From the NCBI GenBank assembly GCA_002342805.1, contig DDQW01000049.1:1-43685 (forward strand): a DNA stretch of 43,685 bases, given 5' to 3'. Below are positions 7,061 to 15,065 of this stretch, one piece after another; positions within the stretch are counted from its first letter, which is position 1; each line of letters opens with the position of its first letter. Position numbers and translations under genes: made by a program. This DNA comes from Clostridiales bacterium UBA2432. Lineage in GTDB: Bacteria > Bacillota > Clostridia > Lachnospirales > Vallitaleaceae. Below the pieces are notes generated by a model. The model was not told the origin of the DNA. It did not search any database and worked only from the letters and a program-made list of their open reading frames with translations.

Positions 7061-7089
7061 TTGTATTTAATGAATAAAGATGGTATGCT
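7061..7089 (+). promoter_or_regulatory. Probable promoter of the ABC-F gene
   Basis: TTGTAT (7061-7066), 17-base spacer, TATGCT (7084-7089). Both boxes match 4 of 6 consensus bases. It is 45 bases upstream of the start codon at 7134. Confidence 0.5.
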
Positions 7090-7133
7090 AGCTAGTTGAT
7101 AGATCTATTTATTTACAAAGAAAGGTAATACTT

Positions 7134-8879
7134 ATGATTCATATAGAGAATCTCTCCTACGCATTTCCTCAAAAGGATTTGTTCGAAAATATTAATTTTT
7201 CACTTTCCCAAAATCAACACTGCGCTTTTATCGGTACAAGCGGCAGTGGAAAAAGTACTTTGCTTAAAATGATCATGGACCCTGAACCCTATATGTATAC
7301 CGGAAAACTTACTATTGATTCCACTTGTCGTATTGGCTATGTCAGTCAATTTAGCCATCTTGATCGGTCGAATGATTTGACTGTATTTGAATATATCGCT
7401 AAAGAATTTATTGATCGGCAACAGCATATTGCCGATTTATGCAAGCAAATGGAAACTGCTGAAGATATTGAACCTTTATTAGATCAATATCAAAAAGCCT
7501 ATGATGCATTTGACGCCATTGACGGCGAAAAATATGAAAACAATATAATAAAAAAATTAAACTTGGCTGGTATGAATGGTCTTGTCGATTTAGATATTCG
7601 TCTTCTTAGTGGCGGTGAATTTAAACTTATACAAGTGATTCGAGAGATGCTAACAACACCTGATATTATCATTATGGACGAACCGGATGTTTTTCTTGAC
7701 TTTGAGCATATGCATTCTTTGAAAAATCTTATAAATGCACATAAGGGTATCATGCTTATCGTTACCCATAGTCGCTATTTATTAAATCACTGTTTTAATA
7801 AAGTCATTCATCTTGAAAACAAAGAACTCCAAGAATTTGATGGTCCTTACATTGATTATAAATTTGCGCTTCTTCAAAAGAAAATTGAACTTCAAGAATT
7901 AGCTATTGCCGATACGGAAGAAATAGAGCGAAATAAAAATATCATTGACCGTCTTCGTGATATTTCTACAAATAACGCCGAAGCTTCAAGAGGCCGTTCA
8001 TTAAACGCTCGTGTCAAAATTCAGGAACGCCTTCTCGCTCGACGTATTAAAGAACCTTTTGTGGATATCAAACAGCCTAATATAGAGCTTATTGCTCACC
8101 ACCTTGTTGATGAGCTTCCGGCTATTCGCCTAGAAGACTATTCCCTGACCTTTGATGAATGCCTTCTTCAAGATATTAATTTTCAGATTGGCTCCAGAGA
8201 AAAGGTAGCTCTAATCGGTCCCAACGGAACCGGAAAGACAACATTAATGCGACAGATTTATCAAAACAACCTTGACGCCATTCATGTTGCCCCTTCTATC
8301 AAACTCGCTTATCTATCCCAATTACAAGATGAGACGCTAAATGATTCCAATACCGTTTTAGAAGAATTTTTTGACTTAGGTTTTGAAACCCAAACAGAAA
8401 TCCACGACTATGTTATACGTTATGGTTTTGGCGAAAACTTTTTAACGCAAAAGATTTCATCTCTTTCCGGAGGAGAAAAAAATATTCTCCAATTAGCCAA
8501 AATTTCAAGTAGTGACGCTAATTTTTTACTGCTTGATGAACCAACCAGTCATTTAGACACCTATTCCCAACTCGCATTAGAAAAAGCACTTCAGAATTAT
8601 AATGGTGGATTCTTGATGATTTCCCATGATTTTTATACTGTTGTCAACTCTGTTGATTATGTCCTCTTCATTGAAGATAAAAAAATACGAAAAATGCCTA
8701 TACGCAAATTCAGAAAAATGATATATGCTCGCCATTTCGATGTGGACTATTTAGAACTTGAAAAAACAAAAAAGGAATTAGAAACGCGAATAGAAGTTGC
8801 ACTTAATGAACGTGATTTTGAAAAATCGGCTCAAATTAGTAAAAAATTAGAGGAAGTTATTCAAAAAATAACTTCCTAG
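7134..8879 (+). CDS. ABC-F family ATPase with C-terminal UVR-like helices
   Basis: 581 residues with two ATP-binding cassettes and no membrane segments. The first cassette has Walker A GTSGSGKST, signature LLSGGEF and Walker B IIIMDEPDVFLDF. The second has GPNGTGKTT, SSLSGGEKN and LLLDEPTSHLD followed by the switch His in MISHDF. A charged linker of about 80 residues joins them. The last 45 residues (ERDFEKSAQISKKLEEV) resemble a UVR helical hairpin. ABC-F proteins act on the ribosome, as translation factors or antibiotic-resistance proteins; which one applies here cannot be told. The start at 7134 follows AAAGAAAGG. It is a single gene between two SOUL sequences. Confidence 0.88.
   Translation: MIHIENLSYAFPQKDLFENINFSLSQNQHCAFIGTSGSGKSTLLKMIMDPEPYMYTGKLTIDSTCRIGYVSQFSHLDRSNDLTVFEYIAKEFIDRQQHIADLCKQMETAEDIEPLLDQYQKAYDAFDAIDGEKYENNIIKKLNLAGMNGLVDLDIRLLSGGEFKLIQVIREMLTTPDIIIMDEPDVFLDFEHMHSLKNLINAHKGIMLIVTHSRYLLNHCFNKVIHLENKELQEFDGPYIDYKFALLQKKIELQELAIADTEEIERNKNIIDRLRDISTNNAEASRGRSLNARVKIQERLLARRIKEPFVDIKQPNIELIAHHLVDELPAIRLEDYSLTFDECLLQDINFQIGSREKVALIGPNGTGKTTLMRQIYQNNLDAIHVAPSIKLAYLSQLQDETLNDSNTVLEEFFDLGFETQTEIHDYVIRYGFGENFLTQKISSLSGGEKNILQLAKISSSDANFLLLDEPTSHLDTYSQLALEKALQNYNGGFLMISHDFYTVVNSVDYVLFIEDKKIRKMPIRKFRKMIYARHFDVDYLELEKTKKELETRIEVALNERDFEKSAQISKKLEEVIQKITS
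8851..8877. terminator. Hairpin at the end of the ABC-F gene
   Basis: A 10-bp perfect stem (AGGAAGTTAT with ATAACTTCCT, 7-base loop) covers the last codons and ends at the stop codon. Reading plus there is no U-run after it. Reading minus it is followed by CTCTAATTTTTT, so it may stop transcription coming from the SOUL gene. Confidence 0.45.
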
Positions 8880-8893
8880 CAAAATAATTGCAT

Positions 8894-9035
8894 CTACTTT
8901 TTTGGGATTACATCACGCATCGCCAAAAAATCTCCAATTATATTGATATTATTTACATGTTCTTGTGTTAACGCTGTATTAAGTGTAGGAATTTTCATTC
9001 TATCCATATTCGTGTGTCCTTCTCCAAATTTCTGT
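8894..9035 (-). other. Short open tail after the SOUL gene, possible gene remnant
   Basis: Immediately after the SOUL stop codon another minus-strand frame stays open for about 47 codons (SKQKFGEGHTNMDRMKIPTL and on to AMRDVIPKK, stop at 8894). It has no start or ribosome binding site of its own; its nominal start lies inside the SOUL gene in a different frame. The composition looks protein-like, so it may be the 3' end of a lost gene. I do not recognise the family. Confidence 0.3.
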
Positions 9036-9545
9036 TTAGACTCCAATAATTCGAACCCATATTTCATTCCTTCGAAACATTGGCGGTGTAAACGGTGCAT
9101 TATAAAAAGCAAGCATATAATTCGATTGTCTCTTATAGCCCTTTTTTTGAATCCATATATCTAGTTTTTTCTTCATTTTAAGTTCTTTGGATTTATTGGA
9201 AAATCCCGAATACTGTATTGCTCCAAATAAACCTTCATCAAACTTTTTAACCTTTAAATATGAATTATTAGGCACAGGTATATGTTCACCAAATTTTCCC
9301 GGTACAACAAATGCCATTTTTTTTATTTTTTTCGTCACTTCTTCGATAACCGGTACTGTCATGGAGATCTTTTTACTTTCTCTATTGTCACTAGAGATAT
9401 ACTTGAATAAAGTTCCAAATCCACTCTCGATTTCCGGATCATTTTCATTTTCATACTCAACAACAAAAAAATCGACATATCTTCTAATCTCGTACTCGCC
9501 CTCTTTTATTAGCACCTCATAATCCGGTGTTTCATATTTACTCAT
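9036..9545 (-). CDS. SOUL family heme-binding protein
   Basis: 169 residues covering one complete SOUL/HBP domain: MSKYETPDYEVLIKEGEYEI RRY at the start, then KKISMTVPVIEE, MAFVVPGKF, and the C-terminal NAPFTPPMFRRNEIWV signature. Family members bind heme or other hydrophobic tetrapyrroles and are soluble. There is no signal peptide. The ribosome binding site is GGAAGGGAGAGG. It lies 56 bases after the Phd-Uma2 gene on the same strand, so it may be co-transcribed. A truncated second copy lies at 6891-7021. The family call is firm; the physiological role is not known. Confidence 0.9.
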   Translation of the reverse strand: MSKYETPDYEVLIKEGEYEIRRYVDFFVVEYENENDPEIESGFGTLFKYISSDNRESKKISMTVPVIEEVTKKIKKMAFVVPGKFGEHIPVPNNSYLKVKKFDEGLFGAIQYSGFSNKSKELKMKKKLDIWIQKKGYKRQSNYMLAFYNAPFTPPMFRRNEIWVRIIGV

Positions 9546-9601
9546 AAAAACCTCTCCCTTCCAAATACATGATCAAAAAAAATTTTATATCCTTAATAAT
9601 A

Positions 9602-10309
9602 TCATAACTCGAACTCAAATTCCTTATAAATAAATGATCGACATGATTCATTTTCCTTGAATATCTTCGTTCCGGTAATTTCATAATTTTCAAACTGATA
9701 GACAACAACTTGAAGCCTCTTGGTGTCAACAATCCAATATTCTTCAATTCCACTATCTCGATAAAGATCCAGTTTCGTAATCATCTCTTTTACAGTGTTG
9801 CCCGGAGAGAGAACTTCAATAACAAGGCGCGGAATGCCCATGTACCGCTCATTCTCATTAACATCTTTTTCCCAGTCACAAATCACCAGCAAATCCGGTT
9901 GAACAACATTTGTCCGATTCGCATCACCTTTTCTTAATAAGGTCACATCAAAAGGTGATACAAAAGCATCACATGATTTTCCTTGTAAATATCGATCAAG
10001 TGCAATATGCAATCTTGATACCATACGTTGATGATAAACCGAAGGTGCTGACAGCATATATACTTCTCCATCGATAAACTCATAGCGTTCTTTTGCATCT
10101 TCATTCATTTCTGTAAATTCTTTATAGGTCATTAGATTTCGCCTGAGATTATATGCTCCCGAAGGTTCTTCCACTAGATTTTGCTTTCCCGTATAACTAA
10201 GTAACTGAGCAATGGTTTTTCCATTTTTCGTTATATATACAGGTTCTGAATGACACAATCTCAAATATTTACCGAAACTATTTTTTACCTCTGTTGATGT
10301 AATTTTCAT
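9602..10309 (-). CDS. Phd/YefM antitoxin domain fused to a Uma2-family nuclease
   Basis: 235 residues. Residues 1-40 (MKITSTEVKNSFGKYLRLCH, PVYITKNGKTIAQLLSY) match the DNA-binding half of Phd/YefM antitoxins. After a short linker, residues from about 57 match the Uma2 (DUF820) PD-(D/E)xK nuclease-like family: MTYKEFTEM, YEFIDGEVYMLSAPSVYHQR, VVQPDLLVICD, RLVIEVLSPGN, KLDLYRDSGIEEYWIVD. The catalytic-type Asp (QPD), Glu (IEV) and the KL..Y motif are all present. The start at 10309 follows AAGGAGG. The promoter region carries three TTAGCT repeats, which suits autoregulation by the Phd-like part. No separate toxin or antitoxin gene is adjacent. The fusion is clear; its biological role is inference. 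Confidence 0.85.
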   Translation of the reverse strand: MKITSTEVKNSFGKYLRLCHSEPVYITKNGKTIAQLLSYTGKQNLVEEPSGAYNLRRNLMTYKEFTEMNEDAKERYEFIDGEVYMLSAPSVYHQRMVSRLHIALDRYLQGKSCDAFVSPFDVTLLRKGDANRTNVVQPDLLVICDWEKDVNENERYMGIPRLVIEVLSPGNTVKEMITKLDLYRDSGIEEYWIVDTKRLQVVVYQFENYEITGTKIFKENESCRSFIYKEFEFEL

Positions 10310-10321
10310 CCTATTACCTCC

Positions 10322-10355
10322 TTAGCTATTTATATATATTTTAGCTGTTTTAGCT
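10322..10355. promoter_or_regulatory. TTAGCT repeat cluster, probable operator
   Basis: TTAGCT occurs at 10322-10327, 10341-10346 and 10350-10355. The last forms the palindrome TTAGCTAA. The repeats cover the spacer and downstream part of the Phd-Uma2 promoter. They are the likely binding sites of the Phd-like domain encoded by the gene itself. Confidence 0.55.
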
Positions 10356-10366
10356 AATTTGGTCAA
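10338..10366 (-). promoter_or_regulatory. Promoter of the Phd-Uma2 gene
   Basis: TTGACC (10366-10361), a 17-base spacer and TAAAAT (10343-10338) on the minus strand. It sits directly after the terminator of the PTS operon. Confidence 0.7.
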
Positions 10367-10399
10367 CAAAAAACAAAGCCCCTAATATTAGGGGCTTTG
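10367..10399 (-). terminator. Terminator of the PTS operon
   Basis: Bases 10374-10399 form a perfect 26-bp palindrome with a GCCCC/GGGGC core, followed on the minus strand by GTTTTTTG. The stem contains the last codons and the stop codon of the Enzyme I gene. Confidence 0.9.
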
Positions 10400-12118
10400 G
10401 AATGTATTTTTTGTGATTTCTTGCATAAGTTCATGCATTTGTTTTTCTGAAGGCATTTCATCAACTTTTTCTAACAAGCCTTTTGCTTTGGAAATATCGC
10501 TATGTCGTATATACCATTTAGCCTTTTCAATTGAAGACGCGCTCATACTCAAACTATCAATCCCACAATCTAGCCAATAGGCCAATAAATTGATGTCGGC
10601 TCCTAATTCACCACAAATGCTTACGTCTATATTTTCTGATTTCGCAGCAGCTGCAACTTTTTTTATACTTCGAAGAATCGACGGATCATATCCAGAGTAA
10701 AGGTATCCTACTTTGGGATTCATCCTATCCGTCGCCAAGGTATATTGCGTTAAATCGTTGGTTCCAATGGAAAAAAATTCCACTTCTTTCGCAAAGAGAT
10801 CTGCCATCATGACAGAGCTTGGTGTTTCAATCATCATACCGACCGGGACTTTTTTCGAATATTCTATCGCTTCCATCCTAAGTTCTTTCTGCGCTTCATA
10901 AAGCACTTCTTTCGCCTGCCAAAGTTCTTGAATGGAGGCAATCATTGGAAACATGACTTTAGCATATCCTTTAAGAGCTGCTACTAAAATCGCTTTTAGT
11001 TGGGTTTTAAACAGGTCACGTTCTTCAAGACACAGTCTAATTCCTCTAAAACCTAGGAAGGGATTCATTTCTTCAGGTATATTGAATAAATCGCTTTTTT
11101 TGTCTCCACCTATATCTAGGGTTCTGAAGGTCACCGGTTTTCCTTCCATTTTTTCGATGATTTCAGAATAGGTCTTAACCTGTTCCTCAAATGTCGGCAA
11201 GTCTTTTCGATTCATATACATAAATTCCGTCCTAAACAAGCCGATCCCTTGAGCATCACTCATCATTACCTGATTCATATCCTCAAGACTTCCGATGTTG
11301 GCTTTCATGCTTATCAAATGACCGTCCAAGGAAATAGATTCAAGTCCTTTTACTGTTTTATATCGTTCTTGTTCTTGGCTTTGTACTTGCATCAATTTTT
11401 TGAATTCGTCAATAATATCATCTTTGGGATTGATAATAAGACGTCCGTCTGAACCACTCATAGCCACATCCATATCCATATCTATATCACCCAGGATTCC
11501 GGGTACAACGATATAAGGAATATTTAACATCCGTGCAATGATGGCTGAGTGGGATGTTTGCCCGCCTTTTTCGGTAATGATGCCAAGCACCTTGTTTTTA
11601 TCTAAGAGGCAGGTTTCTGAAGGCGTCAAGTCTTTTGCGACAATAATTGACGGCACCGATAAATTATGCTCATCTTCTTGACCCATGAGATTTTTTATCA
11701 AACGGTTGGTAATATCTTTGATATCCAGTGCTCTTTCTTGAAAATAGGGATTGTCCATCCCTTCAAATAATGCAACAAATTGATCGCCTACCGTTTTAAC
11801 CGCCCACTCCGCACAGCACTTCGTTTTACGAATTTCTTCTTCAATTTGATTGTGCATCTCGATATCTGATAACATCTCTCGATGAGCCTCAAAGATTTTC
11901 GCTTCACTTTCTCCATGTTTTTCTAGCATTCTTTTATAGAGCTGATTCAAATCTTCTATGCTTTTTTCGATAGCTTGCTGAAACCGATTAAGTTCCTGTT
12001 CAACTTCACCATAAGCATGGATTACTTGACGATCAGTCACTTTCTTCATCATATATACCGGTCCAACAGCATAGCCTTCTGATACAGGTTTTCCTTCTAT
12101 CCTCATCATTTTATCCAT
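10388..12118 (-). CDS. ptsI: PTS Enzyme I (phosphoenolpyruvate-protein phosphotransferase)
   Basis: 576 residues, the usual length of Enzyme I. The enzyme takes phosphate from PEP and passes it to HPr. It has the N-terminal HPr-binding domain, the active-site His in GGQTSHSAIIAR, and the PEP-binding barrel with GIGLFRTEFMY, FRTLDIGGDK, GFRGIRL, FSIGTNDLTQY and the Cys in SICGELG. The ATG at 12118 overlaps the HPr stop as TGATG; a TTG at 12121 is the alternative, 10 bases from AGGAG. It is the last gene of the PTS operon. General Enzyme I genes usually lie with a housekeeping ptsH, so this may be a dedicated copy, but the rest of the genome is not visible. Confidence 0.93.
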   Translation of the reverse strand: MDKMMRIEGKPVSEGYAVGPVYMMKKVTDRQVIHAYGEVEQELNRFQQAIEKSIEDLNQLYKRMLEKHGESEAKIFEAHREMLSDIEMHNQIEEEIRKTKCCAEWAVKTVGDQFVALFEGMDNPYFQERALDIKDITNRLIKNLMGQEDEHNLSVPSIIVAKDLTPSETCLLDKNKVLGIITEKGGQTSHSAIIARMLNIPYIVVPGILGDIDMDMDVAMSGSDGRLIINPKDDIIDEFKKLMQVQSQEQERYKTVKGLESISLDGHLISMKANIGSLEDMNQVMMSDAQGIGLFRTEFMYMNRKDLPTFEEQVKTYSEIIEKMEGKPVTFRTLDIGGDKKSDLFNIPEEMNPFLGFRGIRLCLEERDLFKTQLKAILVAALKGYAKVMFPMIASIQELWQAKEVLYEAQKELRMEAIEYSKKVPVGMMIETPSSVMMADLFAKEVEFFSIGTNDLTQYTLATDRMNPKVGYLYSGYDPSILRSIKKVAAAAKSENIDVSICGELGADINLLAYWLDCGIDSLSMSASSIEKAKWYIRHSDISKAKGLLEKVDEMPSEKQMHELMQEITKNTFQSP

Positions 12119-12390
12119 CAAACTTGAACAACTCCTAAAACCGTTCTCTCTATTTCAAGCAAGGCTTCCTCTTCTCCCTCACCTTCTGCTTCAAAAACGA
12201 TACGGTCTCCTTGACCTGCACCTAGAGACATAATCGATAAAATGCTTTTGGGCTGATATATCTTAGACATATCATCTTCACGATACATTTTTAAATTGCA
12301 TTTACATTGCATTGCGACTTTTGCTAGAGCCGACGCCGGCCTAGCATGTAATCCTTCCTCTTCGAGGATTGTTATTGTTTTTTTAAGCAT
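12118..12390 (-). CDS. HPr-family phosphocarrier protein
   Basis: 90 residues. His15 sits in GLHARPAS, the site phosphorylated by Enzyme I. The regulatory Ser of Gram-positive HPr falls at Ser49 in KSILS, a little shifted from Ser46, and the surrounding residues differ from the standard KSIMG, so control by HPr kinase is uncertain. The start at 12390 (MLKKTITILE) follows GGAGGTAGGAAT; a longer frame reaching into the dehydrogenase gene has no ribosome binding site. It lies 22 bases after that gene and overlaps Enzyme I. It is likely the dedicated phosphocarrier of this operon. Confidence 0.92.
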   Translation of the reverse strand: MLKKTITILEEEGLHARPASALAKVAMQCKCNLKMYREDDMSKIYQPKSILSIMSLGAGQGDRIVFEAEGEGEEEALLEIERTVLGVVQV

Positions 12391-12412
12391 ATTCCTACCT
12401 CCATCATAAAAC

Positions 12413-13660
12413 TTACTTATTCTCCAACAAAAATTTCTCGGCTTCTCTAGACCAAACCCCATTATTGGCTTCAATTATTTCATACAATTGCTTATAAAAA
12501 TCTGAAGACTCTCCTAAGCTTTTAAAATCTGAAATTGCAGTTAGAGGCATATCGATATGAGGATAAATAAGCTTCTTGCCTCCGGGAATATTAGGTAGAT
12601 TCAATATCGTATCAGGTGCTGCATTAAGTCCTCCAACATGGGTAACCATATAGGCCGGATTTATTTTATTTGCACTTGATAGGTCTAAGGATTCCAACAT
12701 GTCCCCAGTTGACCCTCCTGACGTTCCTACCAGATGTGTACTTGAATAATGAACGTGATAATAATTAAAGGGAACTTTAAAATCTTTTGTGGTCGGTCCT
12801 GCAAAAAAGTTTAAACAACCATCATTTCCTAAGATTGTGTCCGCTTGTTCCAACAACTGCTCAACCGCCGCAAAAACAAAAACATCATCATATCCCTTCA
12901 TATCTGATAGTTGCATTAATTCTTCGGCAGCATCCTTTTCACTGACATTTAGATATACCAGTTGAATCCCTTTTTCCTTTGCCATCTCCGGCGTAATTAA
13001 CTGTTCAGCCCTATCTAATCTTTCCTGATTAATATCCGTTACAACAACCAATTCCGGTTGGTATTTTCCATTGATGGCGTAATCAATAGCTCCTAATCCC
13101 ATGGGACCTGCACATCCTAAAAGGGCAAGCTTGCCGTGTTTTTTTATTCCCATCTCATGTTCATATACATATGGCGTCGTATGGTAGGATGCATTAAAAG
13201 CTCCAATGATACAAGACATGGGCTCCGCTAAGGAGGCGTTGGCATAGTAATCATCCTCCATCTTAAGCACACAGCCTAAATCAATTGCAATCTTAGGAAT
13301 AATAGTGTATGTCGCATTCCCACCAAAAAATTCATAACTGTATCCTGCTGAATAACCGGATTCCAAGCCCATAGCAGGCTGGAGAACGAAACGTTCTCCG
13401 ACCTGAAATTGCTTTTTAAGCTTCTGGCCCACTTCAACAATCTCGCCTGCAAATTCATGACCTGTAATAATTGGATTCGTTTCTATGGTATCCGGAACCC
13501 GCTTATGATCGGCTCCTAACTTAGCTGCTTTATATGTCGATAAACATATACTATTTGAAACCACCTTGACGAGTAAATCTTCATCGCCAATTGCCGGAAG
13601 TTCAAATTCTCTGATGACAATAGATTCTTTGCCATTTAATACTGCTGCTTTTGTTTTCAT
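12413..13660 (-). CDS. L-sorbose-1-phosphate reductase-like zinc-dependent dehydrogenase
   Basis: 415 residues, a medium-chain alcohol dehydrogenase fold of the longer SorE type. Visible features are the catalytic zinc Cys in SICLSTYK, GHEFAGEIVEVG, the Rossmann loop LLGCAGPMGLG, and an Asp (VVTDINQERL) that favours NAD(H). The structural-zinc cysteine lobe of classical alcohol dehydrogenases is missing. SorE reduces L-sorbose 1-phosphate to D-glucitol 6-phosphate; close relatives act on other ketose or polyol phosphates. Placement directly after EIICB (one base shared) suggests it oxidises or reduces the phosphorylated sugar made by this PTS. The exact substrate is not determined. Confidence 0.8.
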   Translation of the reverse strand: MKTKAAVLNGKESIVIREFELPAIGDEDLLVKVVSNSICLSTYKAAKLGADHKRVPDTIETNPIITGHEFAGEIVEVGQKLKKQFQVGERFVLQPAMGLESGYSAGYSYEFFGGNATYTIIPKIAIDLGCVLKMEDDYYANASLAEPMSCIIGAFNASYHTTPYVYEHEMGIKKHGKLALLGCAGPMGLGAIDYAINGKYQPELVVVTDINQERLDRAEQLITPEMAKEKGIQLVYLNVSEKDAAEELMQLSDMKGYDDVFVFAAVEQLLEQADTILGNDGCLNFFAGPTTKDFKVPFNYYHVHYSSTHLVGTSGGSTGDMLESLDLSSANKINPAYMVTHVGGLNAAPDTILNLPNIPGGKKLIYPHIDMPLTAISDFKSLGESSDFYKQLYEIIEANNGVWSREAEKFLLENK

Positions 13661-15063
13661 TATTCTTTCTTCCCTTCCGTTAATTCTTCATAAAATTGCT
13701 TTAGGTTAACATCATCAAGAAAACTTTCAATTGTAATGATTCTTTTGTCTTTAAACTTTAATCGAGCTCTGTCTTCTAAATTCACATGTGTGATGATAAC
13801 ATCTGCGTCCTCAGGAACATTTTCTATCGCATAATTTTTGACCTTTTTGTCAATTCCCACCTTTGAGAGTTTCTTTTTAAAAGCATTGGCTCCAAGGGCA
13901 CTACTTCCTAGTCCTGCATCACAAGCAAATGCAATATGCTTAATTTCACTTGTTTTCCCTATCTTTGCATTTAATACACTTTTACCTTGTCGCTTCATTT
14001 CCTTAGATTTTTCTATGGACTCTGCCATTTTCTCATCATCAGCCGTTTTATTTTGGAACTTCAAGATTAAGGATGCCACCAAAAACGAAACTGCTGTTGC
14101 TGCTGCCACACCCGCAATCACTCCGATAAAGTTTCCTTTTGGTGTTAAGGCGAGATAAGCAAATATGGATCCAGGACTCGGACCAGCCACTAAGCCAACA
14201 CCAAATAATGAGAAAGTCGTAATTCCCGTCATACCACCTGCAATCATTGCAAGAATCATTAAGGGATTCATCAATACGTATGGGAAATAAAGTTCATGAA
14301 TACCACCAAAGAAGTGGATAATAATTGCACTCGGTGCAGATTTTTTTTGCATACCTTTTCCTAATACAGCAAAAGCTAAGAGCATTCCAAGACCAGGTCC
14401 CGGATTAGATGCAACCATGAAATAGATGGATTTACCTGTATCCACAGCCGCTTGCATACCTAAAGGATAATAGATCCCTTGATCAATCACATTATTTAAA
14501 AACAAAACTTTGGCAGGTTCATTAATAATAGATAATAAGGGTAAGTAACCTGTCGAGACTAAAGCTTCAATTAAACTTGTCACAACATTATTGGCACCTT
14601 CAATAACCGGTCCAATAAATTGGTATGAAAACAATGCCATAAGTAAGCCGATGATTCCCAATGAAAAGTTGTTAATAACCATTTCAAACCCAGTCGGGAT
14701 TTTACCATCGATTGCTGCATCAAACTTTTTAATGATATATCCACCTAAAGGACCCATAATCATTGCTCCTAAAAACATAGGTATATCTGCCCCAACAATC
14801 AAACCAAATGTTGCAATTGAACCAAGGACCGCTCCTCGCTTGCCTCCGACTAATTTACCACCGGTATATCCAAGTAACAGCGGAAGCAAATAAGTAATCA
14901 TTGGACCTACAAGTTCTGCAAAACTCTCGTTAGGAATCCATCCTGTCGGTATAAAAAGTGCTGTAATAAATCCCCATGCAATAAATGCCCCAATGTTTGG
15001 GATGACGATGCTTGTTAAAAAACCACCAAACGCTTGTATCTTTGCTCTTCTTGTTCCTTCCAT
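13660..15063 (-). CDS. Mannitol-type PTS EIICB permease
   Basis: 467 residues. The membrane IIC domain (about 1-345) has the MtlA motifs NEPAKVLFLNN, GMLLAFAVLGKG and GGIHELYFPYVLMNP. The IIB domain (about 375-467) has the phosphorylated Cys in ACDAGLGSSALGA. The EIIA domain found at the end of E. coli MtlA is absent and is supplied by the gene at 15785. The protein carries the sugar alcohol across the membrane while phosphorylating it. The ATG at 15063 is 7 bases after AAAGGAG; the ATG at 15069 is too close to it. It starts 2 bases after the kinase stop. Mannitol-like polyol is the best guess for the substrate, but no mannitol-1-phosphate dehydrogenase of MtlD type is present. Confidence 0.93.
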   Translation of the reverse strand: MEGTRRAKIQAFGGFLTSIVIPNIGAFIAWGFITALFIPTGWIPNESFAELVGPMITYLLPLLLGYTGGKLVGGKRGAVLGSIATFGLIVGADIPMFLGAMIMGPLGGYIIKKFDAAIDGKIPTGFEMVINNFSLGIIGLLMALFSYQFIGPVIEGANNVVTSLIEALVSTGYLPLLSIINEPAKVLFLNNVIDQGIYYPLGMQAAVDTGKSIYFMVASNPGPGLGMLLAFAVLGKGMQKKSAPSAIIIHFFGGIHELYFPYVLMNPLMILAMIAGGMTGITTFSLFGVGLVAGPSPGSIFAYLALTPKGNFIGVIAGVAAATAVSFLVASLILKFQNKTADDEKMAESIEKSKEMKRQGKSVLNAKIGKTSEIKHIAFACDAGLGSSALGANAFKKKLSKVGIDKKVKNYAIENVPEDADVIITHVNLEDRARLKFKDKRIITIESFLDDVNLKQFYEELTEGKKE

Positions 15064-15065
15064 AA

